Source of the DNA: Nonomuraea sp. SYSU D8015
GTDB taxonomy: Bacteria; Actinomycetota; Actinomycetes; Streptosporangiales; Streptosporangiaceae
DNA: 64,000 nt
Assembly (NCBI RefSeq): GCF_008065375.1
Contig: NZ_VJYI01000009.1
Coordinates: forward strand, 186,001 to 250,000
Direction of reading: 5' to 3'
In this document: positions 52,786 to 61,935 of the stretch, piece after piece
Layout of the letters: each line of letters begins with the position of its first letter
Position numbering within the stretch: the stretch's first letter is position 1
Made by a program: the position numbers and the translations under genes
Notes under the pieces: model-generated
Database searches by the model: none
Told to the model about the DNA's origin: nothing
Seen by the model: only the letters and a program-made list of their open reading frames with translations

Positions 52786-52823
52786 GTAACATGTGCGAAA
52801 CAATCGAGACACCGGACGGAAAC
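52786..52823 (+). promoter_or_regulatory. GlnR box upstream of glnA
   Basis: GTAAC-n6-GAAAC-n6-GACAC-n6-GAAAC: two adjacent GlnR a/b sites with exact 6-nt spacers, 50 bp before the glnA GTG. It fits the published actinobacterial GlnR consensus (gTnAC-n6-GaAAC) and predicts nitrogen-starvation control of glnA. Confidence 0.85.
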
Positions 52824-52873
52824 CGCCGAGCCCTAGCGTCGTCATGATGACCGGTCCCCAGGGAGGTTCGAGA

Positions 52874-54298
52874 GTGTTCAACTCCGCCGACGACGTCCTG
52901 AAGTTCATCAGTGACGAAGGGGTGCAGTTCGTCGATGTCAGGTTCACCGACCTGCCGGGGACGACGCACCACTTCACCTTCCCGGTTGAGAGCTTCAGCG
53001 CGAGCGTCTTCACCGACGGACTCATGTTCGACGGCTCGTCGATCCGCGGCTTCCAAGCGATCCACGAGTCCGACATGCTTCTGCTGCCCGACCCGACCAG
53101 CGCCGTGGTGGACCCGTTCCGCCAGCACAAGACGCTCAACATCAACTTCTTCGTGCACGACCCGCTGACCGGTGAGGCCTACAGCCGCGACCCGCGCAAC
53201 GTGGCGCGCAAGGCGGAGGAATACCTCAAGGGCACCGGGATCGCCGACACGGTTTACTTCGGCCCCGAGGCCGAGTTCTACATCTTCGACGACGTCCGCT
53301 TCGAGACGAAGCAGAACGCCGGCTACTACTACATCGACTCCATCGAGGGCGCCTGGAACACCGGCAAGGCGACCGAGGGCGGCAACCTCGGCTACAAGCC
53401 GCGTTACAAGGGCGGCTACTTCCCGGTCCCGCCGATGGACCACTTCACCGACCTGCGCTCGGAGATGGTGCGCAACCTCATCGAGTGCGGCATCGAGGTC
53501 GAGATGCAGCACCACGAGGTCGGCACCGCCGGTCAGGCGGAGATCGACTTCAAGTTCGGCACGCTGCTCAAGACCGCCGACAACCTCATGCTCTACAAGT
53601 ACGTCATCAAGAGCACGGCCCTGGAGTACGGCCACACGGTGACGTTCATGCCGAAGCCGATCTTCGGTGACAACGGCTCGGGCATGCACTGCCACCAGTC
53701 GCTGTGGAAGGACGGCTCGCCGCTCTTCTACGACGAGGTCGGCTACGCCGGTCTGTCGGACACGGCCCGCTACTACATCGGCGGCCTGCTCAAGCACGCC
53801 CCGTCGCTGCTGGCCTTCACCAACCCGACGGTCAACTCCTACCACCGCCTGGTGCCGGGCTACGAGGCGCCGGTCAACCTGGTCTACTCGCAGCGCAACC
53901 GGTCGGCCTGCGTCCGCATCCCGATCACGGGCTCCAACCCGAAGGCCAAGCGCATCGAGTTCCGCGTTCCGGACCCGTCCTGCAACCCGTACTTCGCGTT
54001 CTCGGCCATGCTGATGGCGGGCATCGACGGCATCCGCAACAAGATCGAGCCGCCGGAGCCGGTCGACAAGGACCTCTACGAGCTGCCGCCGGAGGAGGCC
54101 CGCAACATCCCGCAGGTGCCCGGCTCGCTCACCGACGTGCTCAACGCGCTGGAGGAGGACCACGACTACCTGCTCGAGGGCGGCGTGTTCACGCCCGACC
54201 TGATCGAGACGTGGATCTCCTACAAGCGGGAGAACGAGGTCGACCCGATCCGGCTGCGCCCGCACCCGCACGAGTTCGAGCTCTACTACGACGTCTAG
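52874..54298 (+). CDS. glnA: Glutamine synthetase type I
   Basis: A 474-residue class GSI-beta enzyme joining ammonia to glutamate. Motifs: FTDLPGTTHHFTFPV, FDGSSIRGF, GPEAEFYIFDDV (metal Glu), EMQHHEVGTAGQAEIDF, FMPKPIFGDNGSGMH and the adenylylation Tyr402 in KDLYELPPEE. GTG 52874 has GGGAGG 7 nt upstream. Activity is set by adenylylation by GlnE, encoded 4.7 kb away, and transcription by GlnR. Confidence 0.97.
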   Translation: MFNSADDVLKFISDEGVQFVDVRFTDLPGTTHHFTFPVESFSASVFTDGLMFDGSSIRGFQAIHESDMLLLPDPTSAVVDPFRQHKTLNINFFVHDPLTGEAYSRDPRNVARKAEEYLKGTGIADTVYFGPEAEFYIFDDVRFETKQNAGYYYIDSIEGAWNTGKATEGGNLGYKPRYKGGYFPVPPMDHFTDLRSEMVRNLIECGIEVEMQHHEVGTAGQAEIDFKFGTLLKTADNLMLYKYVIKSTALEYGHTVTFMPKPIFGDNGSGMHCHQSLWKDGSPLFYDEVGYAGLSDTARYYIGGLLKHAPSLLAFTNPTVNSYHRLVPGYEAPVNLVYSQRNRSACVRIPITGSNPKAKRIEFRVPDPSCNPYFAFSAMLMAGIDGIRNKIEPPEPVDKDLYELPPEEARNIPQVPGSLTDVLNALEEDHDYLLEGGVFTPDLIETWISYKRENEVDPIRLRPHPHEFELYYDV

Positions 54299-54353
54299 GA
54301 AGACGGACTCCGAGCACAGGAGCCGACTGGCGACGCCAGATCGGTTCAGCCCG

Positions 54354-54380
54354 TGGCCTCGCCCTACCTGGGCGAGGCCA
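54354..54380 (+). terminator. Terminator of glnA
   Basis: A 10-bp stem TGGCCTCGCC and its complement with a 7-nt loop, followed by TAGGCCTTTC; 55 bp after the glnA stop and just before the convergent VapC stop. Confidence 0.85.
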
Positions 54381-54395
54381 TAGGCCTTTCGGCAG

Positions 54396-54833
54396 TCAGA
54401 CTGGAAAGACCTTGACTTCGGAGCGGTCAGCGTCGCATTCTAGACTGGAACGATCCAAAAACTCTCCGAGGATTTTTTCCATATCGTCCCGGTCGGACGT
54501 TAAGATCGTAACGGGCTTGTCGGAGACTGCGGTTGCCGTCGCGGCGACCATGGCGTCGATGGCGTATTTATGGCCCTGCAGACCTGCGGATTTGAGCAGG
54601 TCTGACGCCCGTCGGGCAAGATTCTTGGTGAGTGGTTCCACGGTGAGCCTGGACAGCGTCCAGGCCAGCCGCGCGAAATGAACCTTGTCGTGATCCACCT
54701 CAACGATCGTGGCGGCGCTGATCACGACGCGAATATCGTCTTCGAGAGCCGCGGCGAGCCGGGCCGTCATCTTGCGATCGGCTCGCAGGTACAGCGAAAG
54801 GGCTTCACTGTCCAGGATCCATGCGCCGCTCAC
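54396..54833 (-). CDS. VapC-type PIN-domain toxin
   Basis: A 145-residue PIN ribonuclease. Acidic residues of the fold are at WILDSEAL (Asp8), ISAATIVEVD (Glu) and later YAIDAMVAATA, TSDRDDME. It would cleave a specific RNA. It overlaps VapB by 4 bp and has lower GC than neighbours. GTG 54833. Confidence 0.88.
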   Translation of the reverse strand: MSGAWILDSEALSLYLRADRKMTARLAAALEDDIRVVISAATIVEVDHDKVHFARLAWTLSRLTVEPLTKNLARRASDLLKSAGLQGHKYAIDAMVAATATAVSDKPVTILTSDRDDMEKILGEFLDRSSLECDADRSEVKVFPV

Positions 54834-55102
54834 GCCACCTCGCCGTGGCTACCGAGTCCGTGCATCTCTTCCCGAGCCGCCTGGATCTCCGCTGCGGTGA
54901 GCGGACCGTGGATCTCTTCGTTCGCTCCGATGAGAGCGGCCAGGTTGTCGCGCTCGATCTGCCGTCGGACGGCGGCCTCCACGTACGGCGACACGCCACG
55001 TTTGCCGACACGCTCGCGAACCGACTCGATGACGCTGGAATGGAATGAGATCGAAACGGAGACCGTAGGATCCGTACCGGCTGTCTCAATGTCGTCGACC
55101 AC
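54830..55102 (-). CDS. VapB-type antitoxin
   Basis: A 90-residue antitoxin upstream of VapC. The N-terminal TVSVSISFHSSVIESVRERV and GVSPYVEAAVRRQIERDN form a ribbon-helix-helix-like DNA-binding region; the C-terminus (PLTAAEIQAAREEMHG) would sit on the toxin. GTG 55102. A perfect palindrome precedes it. Confidence 0.82.
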   Translation of the reverse strand: MVDDIETAGTDPTVSVSISFHSSVIESVRERVGKRGVSPYVEAAVRRQIERDNLAALIGANEEIHGPLTAAEIQAAREEMHGLGSHGEVA

Positions 55103-55109
55103 AGCCCCA

Positions 55110-55132
55110 CTCTAACAAAAGTTTTGTTAGAG
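55110..55132 (-). promoter_or_regulatory. VapBC autoregulatory operator
   Basis: A 23-bp palindrome with 11-bp arms CTCTAACAAAA and TTTTGTTAGAG around one base, 7 bp before the vapB GTG. Confidence 0.8.
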
Positions 55133-55252
55133 GCGGCCTGCTGCACCCGATCACCACAGAGCTTCCTCATGTCGTCGATGCCGGACGGCGGCATGACGAC
55201 CGGTCGCGGCTCCAGGCCTCACGGAACCGCGCCATCACCACTGATCCCTTGG

Positions 55253-56440
55253 TCATCTGCCCGGCAGGCGGTGGCCTGCCAGCCACACGCCCGCGATATC
55301 GAGCGTCGAGTCGATGTCCGCCGTGGGGTCGCCATCGACCAGCAGGAGGTCGGCCCGCAGCCCGGGGGCGACGCGGCCGCGGTCGTGCAGTCCGAAGCGG
55401 TCGGCGGGGGCGGACGTGGCGGCGGCGAGGGCCTCGCGCGGGGTGAGGCCGGCCGCGACGAGCAGGGCAAGTTCCTGATGGAGGGTCGCGCCGTGGGCGG
55501 TGCCGGCGTTGGAGGCGTCGGAGCCCGCGAGGAGGGTCACGCCCGCGTCCCGGAGCTCCGCGACCGTGCGGGTCGCCGTGGCGAGGTCGTGGCGGGCGCC
55601 CTCGCCCAGCGGGAACGGGCCCATGGTGAGCATCCGGCGGGAGCCCTCGGTCAGGTACGGCGACACCCGCGGATCAGCCGCCAGCGCCTTGCCTCCCGTG
55701 CCCGGGCCGAACAACTGGCCCAGCACGGCCAGGGTGGGCACCACCGCGGTCTCCCCCAGTTCATGGGCGAGCGAAGGGTCCGGGCGGTCGACGAACACGT
55801 GCCCGAGCACGTCCGCGCCCGCCCGCACGGCCTGGCAGGCGGTCTCGGCGGTGAGGGCGTGCGCGACGACGAGCCTGCCCCGGTCGTGGGCCGCGGCCGC
55901 GAGCGCGGCGGCCGTCTCCCCAGCCATGGAGGGGGTGGGCATGCCGGTCGTGGAGCCGTCGTCCAGGAGGATCTTGAGGTAGTCGGAGCCCTCCGCGAAC
56001 CGGTTCTCCACGAACGCGTCCGCCTCGTCCGGCGTCACGAGGGTCGGGAACGGCGGCAGGTATCCCATGTCCACGAGGTACCAGCCGTAGCCGCCGGGGA
56101 CGGTGGCGGCGGTGCCCGCGGTGCGGAAGTCGGCCCCCGCCGCCCCGCGCAAGGAGCCGGCCTGGGCGGGGTCGGCCATCATGTCCAGGACCGTCGTGAC
56201 GCCGAACAGCGCGGCCTGCTCGAGGTCGCCGGGGAAGACGTGGGCGTGGGCGTCGATCAGGCCGGGGAGCAGGGTCCGCCCGCGCCCCTCGATCACCTCG
56301 TCGCCGGAGACGGGCGGGGGCGGCGCCTCCCCCACGGACAGGATGACGGCGCCGGAGACGGCGACGTTCGCCGATCTGAGCGTCGTGTCCCCGGTGAACA
56401 CCCGCACGTCCCTGAAGATCAGCCGATTAGATACATGCAT
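55253..56440 (-). CDS. Metal-dependent amidohydrolase
   Basis: A 395-residue enzyme of the amidohydrolase/imidazolonepropionase-like group: LPGLIDAHAHVFPGDLE (HxH), YLKILLDDG (Lys ligand), VVAHALTAE (His), DVLGHVFVDRPD (His) and TLLAGSDASNAG (Asp). The C-terminal GRVAPGLRADLLLVDGDP is standard. Substrate unknown. ATG 56440 (MHVSNRLIFRDV) is within the operator region, divergent from the TetR gene at 56487. Confidence 0.88.
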   Translation of the reverse strand: MHVSNRLIFRDVRVFTGDTTLRSANVAVSGAVILSVGEAPPPPVSGDEVIEGRGRTLLPGLIDAHAHVFPGDLEQAALFGVTTVLDMMADPAQAGSLRGAAGADFRTAGTAATVPGGYGWYLVDMGYLPPFPTLVTPDEADAFVENRFAEGSDYLKILLDDGSTTGMPTPSMAGETAAALAAAAHDRGRLVVAHALTAETACQAVRAGADVLGHVFVDRPDPSLAHELGETAVVPTLAVLGQLFGPGTGGKALAADPRVSPYLTEGSRRMLTMGPFPLGEGARHDLATATRTVAELRDAGVTLLAGSDASNAGTAHGATLHQELALLVAAGLTPREALAAATSAPADRFGLHDRGRVAPGLRADLLLVDGDPTADIDSTLDIAGVWLAGHRLPGR

Positions 56441-56473
56441 GAATGTATGCAAGCATACGTGCGCGCATGTATG
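56431..56473. promoter_or_regulatory. Overlapping TetR-type operators between amidohydrolase and tetR
   Basis: A run of alternating half-sites: ATACAT-n6-ATGTAT, ATGTATGC-n2-GCATACGT and ATACGTGCG-CGCATGTAT overlap in 43 bp. This covers both start regions, so the divergent TetR likely controls itself and the amidohydrolase. Confidence 0.7.
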
Positions 56474-56486
56474 AAAGAGTTGGGTC

Positions 56487-57083
56487 ATGCGACGAACGGC
56501 CGAGGAGGCGGCGGAGACGAGGAAGGCGCTGTTGCGGGCCGCGCTGGCCGTCTTCTCCGAGCGGGGCTACGCCGCCGCCACGCTCGCCGGCATCGCCGAG
56601 CGGGCCGGGGTGACGAGGGGCGCCGCGTACCACCACTTCAACGACAAGGCCACGCTCTACCTCGCCACGATCGGCGAGCTGTGGGCGGAGGCCGCCGCGC
56701 CCGTCTGGGGTGTGCTCGACGGCGACGGGCCGGTGCTGGAGCGGGTCCGGCGGTTCCTGGTGGCCTTCTTCACCGCGCTGGAGCGGGACGCGACCCTGCG
56801 GGAGGCGTTCGCGCTCTCGATGCGCAGCGCCGAGGGGTTCCCGGAGCTGGAGTCCGGGCTGCGGGACAAGCAGATCATGATGGAGGGCTGGAAGCGCGGG
56901 CTGACGGGGCTGCTCGACGGGGCCGGGCTGCGCGAGGGGCTGCCGGCGGAGACGGCCGCCCTGGCGATCATCACCGCCGTGAACGGGACCGCCGCCACCT
57001 GGCTCGCCTGCCCGGAGCTGTTCTCCCCCGCCGATCAGGCCGAGGCGCTGGCCGGGGCGATCATGTACGGCATCACGTCGTGA
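56487..57083 (+). CDS. TetR family regulator (AcrR/TtgR-like)
   Basis: A 198-residue repressor; HTH: KALLRAALAVFSERGYAAAT, LAGIAERAGVTRGAAYHHFNDK, and a TetR_C_2-like ligand domain (MRSAEGFPELESGL). ATG 56487. It diverges from the amidohydrolase over palindromic DNA and overlaps the convergent B3/4 gene by 11 bp. Confidence 0.92.
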   Translation: MRRTAEEAAETRKALLRAALAVFSERGYAAATLAGIAERAGVTRGAAYHHFNDKATLYLATIGELWAEAAAPVWGVLDGDGPVLERVRRFLVAFFTALERDATLREAFALSMRSAEGFPELESGLRDKQIMMEGWKRGLTGLLDGAGLREGLPAETAALAIITAVNGTAATWLACPELFSPADQAEALAGAIMYGITS

Positions 57084-57780
57084 AGGCGGGCGCCGACGGG
57101 CTGAGGATCGCCGACCTGGGGGCCGCCTGCCAGAGGGCGGTCAGCTCGTCGGAGAGCGTGGCGATGAGGGACGCGACGTCGTCCTGGGCGGTGCCGTGGA
57201 GCGCCTCCGCGACGATCAGGACGTCGGCGGTCGTGTCGCGGACGGCCGAGCGGCCGCTCTGGCGGTTGGTCCAGCGGCGGGCGTGCGCCTCGCCTGCCGC
57301 GTCGGCGAAGATCACCTCGCCCGCGGACGGGTGCTCCGTCTCGCCGGAGAAGGTCAGGTAGGTCTCGTCGCCGGTCGCGTATCGGACCTCCATGTATCCG
57401 GCGATCTCGGCGAGGTCGAACACCGCGACCGGGATCGCGTACGCGATGGAGACCGCGTTGCACAGGTCGATCAGGGGGTGCAGGCGGGGCAGGGCGCCTT
57501 CCTTCCTGAAGCGGCGCAGCAGCGACTCCGAGGCGCAGCGGTATTGGGTGGGTTTGAGCCCCATCTTGGAGAACGCCCGCCGCCACGCCTGGATCTCCGG
57601 CAGCTCCCCCTCTGAGGCCGTGGCGAGCCGCTTGGCGGCGATCTCGCCGTACGTCGCCAGCCGGTCGTCCGCGGAGACGTCTCGGGTGATGCCGCGCGCG
57701 ACGATCACCCCGGGAACGAGCTCGGGGAAATCCCGCCAGATGTCGCCCGAATGCTGGAAACGCACGGTCACCCCCGTCAT
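57073..57780 (-). CDS. B3/4 domain protein
   Basis: A 235-residue protein with the B3/4 fold of phenylalanyl-tRNA synthetase beta: EIQAWRRAFSKMGLKPTQYRCASE, LHPLIDLCNAVSIAYAIPVAVFDLAEI. Free-standing B3/4 proteins may edit mischarged tRNA or bind amino acids; this one is uncharacterised. ATG 57780. Confidence 0.85.
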   Translation of the reverse strand: MTGVTVRFQHSGDIWRDFPELVPGVIVARGITRDVSADDRLATYGEIAAKRLATASEGELPEIQAWRRAFSKMGLKPTQYRCASESLLRRFRKEGALPRLHPLIDLCNAVSIAYAIPVAVFDLAEIAGYMEVRYATGDETYLTFSGETEHPSAGEVIFADAAGEAHARRWTNRQSGRSAVRDTTADVLIVAEALHGTAQDDVASLIATLSDELTALWQAAPRSAILSPSAPAFTT

Positions 57781-57818
57781 CGTGGCGGCGCTTCGCCGCG
57801 CCGATCACGATACTAGGC

Positions 57819-58850
57819 TCAGCGCCTGCTCTTGATCCCCGTGATGCGGCGGAACACGTCCCACCAGAACGGCGCGCCGAACAGCAGCGCCACGTACGTC
57901 AGCAGGAAGCCCGGCCAGTGGCTCGGCGTGCTGATCCGGTCCCACCACAGGCCGCCGTTCCAGTGCATGCTCGGCTCGCCCTGCTCCGGGATCGACACGC
58001 TGACCAGCGCCTGGCTCATCATCTTGACCAGCGCGGGCTGGCTGAGCGTCTCGGTGACGCACGGCATCGGGTCTTCCCCGGTGCAACGGGCCTTGAGCTC
58101 GTTGTACGCGTCAGGCCCCGCCTCCGCCACCGCCGTCACCGAGGCGCGGAAGGCGTTGTCGCGCAGCAGCGTCTTGGCGTACTCGAACCCGTCCATCGTG
58201 AACAGCAGCGTCACCGCCAGGCCGAGCACGGCGACGACCCACTTGACGTAGCGCCTGTACAGCATCGTCAGCCGCTGCATCTCGCCGTCGAACCAGGTCT
58301 CGACACCCTGCCTGAACCGGTCGAGGTCGCGCTGGGCGGTCTCCCAGATGCCCTTGAGGTGGCCGTACAGGGGGCTGTCGATGGCCTTCAGCTTGGCCAG
58401 GAACCGGTCGACGTCGCCGTCCTCCCCCGCCGCCAGCTCCATCACCGCCACCGCGAACCGGCCGGGCGGGATGTTGGCGATGCTGGTCCTGCCCCGTTTG
58501 GCGTGGTCGATCTCCCTGACCCGCTCGTAGAGCAGCGTGATCACGGAGTCGTCCTCCCTGGCCTCGGGGTCCGGGAGGCCGCCGGGCTCGGCCGGCGCGG
58601 GCAGCTTGCTGTAGCGGGGCCGCGGGTCGTGCAGGAACGGCAGCCTCGTGAAGACGTCCCGCACCTTGGCGGGCAGCCACGATCCGGTCTTGCCGGCGCC
58701 GTCCAGGGTGTCCCTGAGGTAGGCCCACAGGAACTTGCTGCGGATGGACAGCAGCCGGACGACCGCCTCGTTGAGCCCGCTCACCAGCAGCGACAGCAGC
58801 AGGAACGACACCACCAGGCCGAGGGCCAGGTCCACGTAAACGGATAACAC
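57819..58850 (-). CDS. Membrane protein of unknown function
   Basis: A 343-residue protein I do not recognise. An N-terminal transmembrane helix (LALGLVVSFLLLSLLVSGLNE) is followed by a long soluble region (about 190 residues) and two more helices (~205-225, WVVAVLGLAVTLLFTMDGFEY; ~320-335, GFLLTYVALLFGAPFWWDVF). The C-terminal RRITGIKSRR is basic. GTG 58850 has AAGG 5 nt upstream. It is 128 bp from glnE. Confidence 0.7.
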   Translation of the reverse strand: MLSVYVDLALGLVVSFLLLSLLVSGLNEAVVRLLSIRSKFLWAYLRDTLDGAGKTGSWLPAKVRDVFTRLPFLHDPRPRYSKLPAPAEPGGLPDPEAREDDSVITLLYERVREIDHAKRGRTSIANIPPGRFAVAVMELAAGEDGDVDRFLAKLKAIDSPLYGHLKGIWETAQRDLDRFRQGVETWFDGEMQRLTMLYRRYVKWVVAVLGLAVTLLFTMDGFEYAKTLLRDNAFRASVTAVAEAGPDAYNELKARCTGEDPMPCVTETLSQPALVKMMSQALVSVSIPEQGEPSMHWNGGLWWDRISTPSHWPGFLLTYVALLFGAPFWWDVFRRITGIKSRR

Positions 58851-58900
58851 CGCGCCTTGATACACCGGTGGGCCGGGCCTGATCAACCCCCGGGCGAACA

Positions 58901-58979
58901 AGAAACCTGCTCTTCAGACTGCCGCCCCACCGTCGTCGTGGGGTCGACGCCGTGGCGGCAGTCCGCTTCGCAGGTTTCT
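58901..58979 (-). other. Nested inverted-repeat structure after glnE
   Basis: Three nested stems: AGAAACCTGC/GCAGGTTTCT (10 bp), ACTGCCGCC/GGCGGCAGT (9 bp) and CCCCAC/GTGGGG (6 bp) around a 7-nt loop, total 79 bp, starting at the last base of the glnE stop. No T-run. It may be a terminator or a structured 3' end. Confidence 0.75.
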
Positions 58980-61897
58980 CATTCGTAAAAGACTCGATCC
59001 ATGACGAGGCGTGCGCGGCGGGTCACGCGGCGGTAGTCGTCGAGGAAGTCTTCGGAGCCGTCCGGCGGGTAGCCGAGCGTCTGGGCGATCAGCTTGCGCC
59101 CGCTCGCGTCGCGCGGCACGCTGTCGCCGGGACGGCCCTTGACCAGCATGATCCCGTCTCTGATGCGGGAGGCGAAGCGCCACGCCTCGGCCAGCACGGC
59201 CTCGTCGGCGGGCGCCAGCAGGCCCTCGGCCACGGCCGCGCGCAGGGCGTCGAGCGTACGCGTGGTGCGCAGCGACGGCACCGTGCCCGCGTACCGCAAC
59301 TGCAGCAGCTGGGCCACCCACTCCACGTCGGACAGCCCGCCGGGGCCGAGCTTGGTGTGCAGGCCGGGGTCGGCGCCGCGCGGCAGCCGCTCGGCCTCCA
59401 TGCGGGCCTTGAGCCGCCTGATCGCCCTGACGGCGTCGTCGTGCAGCCCGCCCGGCGGGTAGCGCAGCTCGTCGATCATGGCGACGAATGCGGCGCCCAG
59501 CTCGGCGTCGCCGGCCGAGAACCTGGCCCGCAGCAGCGCCTGCGACTCCCACGGCGACGACCAGCGCGAGTAGTAGGCGCGGTAGGAGGCCAGCGTGCGC
59601 ACCAGCGGGCCCTGACGCCCCTCCGGCCGCAGGTCGGGGTCGATGATCAGGGGCGGGTCGGGCGCGGGGAGCGACAGCAGCCTGCGCAGCTCGTTGGCGA
59701 CGGCGAACGCGGCGTCCGTGGCCTCGCGCTCCCCAACCCCCGGCAGGGGCGAGTGGACGAACATGACGTCGGCGTCGCTGGCGTAGGAGCACTCCATGCC
59801 GCCGAGCCGCCCCATGGCGATGATCGCGAACGAGGTGACGTTCGCGGCCTTGCCGAGCGCCGCGTCGAGGGCCGCCTGGAGGGTCACGTCGGTCAGCGAC
59901 GACAGCGCGGCGCCGACCGTCTCGATGTCGATCAGGCCGGAGATGTCCGCGACCGCCGTGCGGAAGAGCTCCTTCCTGCGCAGCGCCCGCACGGCGGCGA
60001 CGGCGGTCTCGGGGGTGCCGGCATGCCTGGACACCGCGGCGGACGCCTCGCCGAGCAGCGACTCCACCGGCCGCACGGCCAGCTCCTCGTCCGAGCCCAG
60101 CATGGTGATCGCGTCGGGCGCGTGCATGAGCAGGCCGGTGGCGTAGCGGCTGCTGCCCAGCACGCGGGCCATCCTGGCGGCCACGGCCGTCTCGTCGCGC
60201 AGCAGCCGGAGATACCACGGCGTGCTGCCCAGCTTGTCGCTGACCTGCCTGAACCCCAGCAGCGCCGCGTCCGGATCGGGCGTGTCGGCGAACCAGCCGA
60301 GCATGACCGGCAGCAGCGTGCGCTGGATCGCGGCCCGCCTGGACACCCCCGTGGTCAGGGCGGCGATGTGGCGCAGCGCCCCGGGGGGATCGACGTAGCC
60401 GAGCGCCTTCAGCCTGGCCTCGGCCGCGGCGGGCGAGAGCCGCGCCTCCGACTCCTGCAGCCGCGACACGGCCTGCAGCAGCGGCCGGTAGAACAGCTTC
60501 TCGTGCAGCCGCCGCGCCTCCATCGCGTGCCGCCGCCACCGGGCCGTGAACTCGCCCATCGGGTCGGTCTGCATGCCGAGCGCCCGGCCGAGCCTGCGCA
60601 GGTCGGACTCGCCGGTCGGCACGATGTGGGTGCGCCGCAGCCGGTGCAGCTGCAGCAGGTGCTCGACCTGGCGCAGGAACGAGTACGCCTCCGCCAGGCT
60701 CTTGGAGTCGTCGCGGCCGACGTACCCGCCTCGGGAGAGGGCCGCCAGCGCGGGCAACGTGGCCCGGCGGCGCAGCAGCGGGTCGAGCCGCCCGTGCACG
60801 AGCTGCAGCAACTGCACCGCGAACTCGATGTCCCGCAGCCCGCCGGGGCCCAGCTTGAGCTGCCGCTCCCCCTCCGCGCGCACGTGGGCCTCGACCCGGC
60901 GGCGCATGGCCTGGACGTCCTCGACGAAGCGTTCGCGGGTGGCCGCCGACCACACCATGTCGTTGACCGCCTCGACGTAGGCCGCGCCCAGCTCCAGGTC
61001 GCCCGCCACCGGCCGGGCCTTGAGCAGCGCCTGGAACTCCCACGTCTTGGCCCAGCGCCGGTAGTAGGCCAGGTGGCTGCCGAGCGTGCGCACCAGCGGC
61101 CCGGACCGCCCCTCGGGGCGCAGGCCCGCGTCGACCTCCCACAGGGAGCCCTCGGGCGTGGTCGCGGTGCAGGCCCGCATCATGGCCTGGGCCAGCCGGG
61201 TCGCGGCGCGCAGGGCCTTGTCCTCGTCGGCGCCCTCGCGCGGCTCGGCCACGAAGATCACGTCTACGTCGCTGATGTAGTTGAGCTCCCTGGCGCCGCA
61301 CTTGCCCATGCCGATCACGGCCAGGCGTACGTGGGCGGCGTCCACCTCCGCCCGTGCGATGGCCAGCGCCGCCTCCAGCGCGGCGCCCGCGAGGTCGGAC
61401 AGCTCGGCCATGACCTCCTGCAGGGTGGCCTGCCCGGTCAGGTCGCGCGCCGCCAGGTGCATCAGCCTCCCCCGGTACGCCACCCGCAGCGCCACCACGG
61501 CGTCCGGCGCGGTGGCGACCGGCTCGGCCGCGTCCGGCTCGGCGCCGACCGCGCTCAGCAGCTCGGCCCGCGCCTCCCCCAAGCCCGGCTCGGCCAGTCG
61601 CGCCAGCTGGGCGGGGTGGCGGACGAGGTGTTCGCCCAGGGCGGCGCTGACCCCGAGCACGGCCAGCAGCCTGGCCTTGAGGTCCGGGTCCTGGCGGAGG
61701 CCGTCGAGCACGGCCGGCTCACGCTCGGCCAGGCGGGTCAGGGAGACGAGCGCCAGGTCGGGGTCGGCGACGTCGACCAGGGACTCCAGGACGTCGTCGA
61801 GTTCCGCGCCCGCCCTGCCGACGAGCTGGGCGGCCCTGGCGCCGTCGGCGAAGCCGAGCTTGGCGAGCCGGGCGGCGGTGGATTCGATCCTGGGCAC
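58979..61897 (-). CDS. glnE: Glutamine-synthetase adenylyltransferase/deadenylase
   Basis: A 972-residue bifunctional enzyme that adds or removes AMP on the GlnA tyrosine. It has two nucleotidyltransferase domains: GMGKCGARELNYISDVDVIF (metal Asp pair) in the N-terminal half and MGRLGGMECSYASDADVMFV in the C-terminal half, with the RQVEHLLQLHR region between. GTG 61897 begins VPRIESTAARL; it has GGAGGG very close. Usual length ~1000. Confidence 0.95.
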   Translation of the reverse strand: MPRIESTAARLAKLGFADGARAAQLVGRAGAELDDVLESLVDVADPDLALVSLTRLAEREPAVLDGLRQDPDLKARLLAVLGVSAALGEHLVRHPAQLARLAEPGLGEARAELLSAVGAEPDAAEPVATAPDAVVALRVAYRGRLMHLAARDLTGQATLQEVMAELSDLAGAALEAALAIARAEVDAAHVRLAVIGMGKCGARELNYISDVDVIFVAEPREGADEDKALRAATRLAQAMMRACTATTPEGSLWEVDAGLRPEGRSGPLVRTLGSHLAYYRRWAKTWEFQALLKARPVAGDLELGAAYVEAVNDMVWSAATRERFVEDVQAMRRRVEAHVRAEGERQLKLGPGGLRDIEFAVQLLQLVHGRLDPLLRRRATLPALAALSRGGYVGRDDSKSLAEAYSFLRQVEHLLQLHRLRRTHIVPTGESDLRRLGRALGMQTDPMGEFTARWRRHAMEARRLHEKLFYRPLLQAVSRLQESEARLSPAAAEARLKALGYVDPPGALRHIAALTTGVSRRAAIQRTLLPVMLGWFADTPDPDAALLGFRQVSDKLGSTPWYLRLLRDETAVAARMARVLGSSRYATGLLMHAPDAITMLGSDEELAVRPVESLLGEASAAVSRHAGTPETAVAAVRALRRKELFRTAVADISGLIDIETVGAALSSLTDVTLQAALDAALGKAANVTSFAIIAMGRLGGMECSYASDADVMFVHSPLPGVGEREATDAAFAVANELRRLLSLPAPDPPLIIDPDLRPEGRQGPLVRTLASYRAYYSRWSSPWESQALLRARFSAGDAELGAAFVAMIDELRYPPGGLHDDAVRAIRRLKARMEAERLPRGADPGLHTKLGPGGLSDVEWVAQLLQLRYAGTVPSLRTTRTLDALRAAVAEGLLAPADEAVLAEAWRFASRIRDGIMLVKGRPGDSVPRDASGRKLIAQTLGYPPDGSEDFLDDYRRVTRRARLVMDRVFYE

Positions 61898-61935
61898 CCC
61901 TCCATCTTGACAGGGATCGCGTGGACCGCCGTAGC

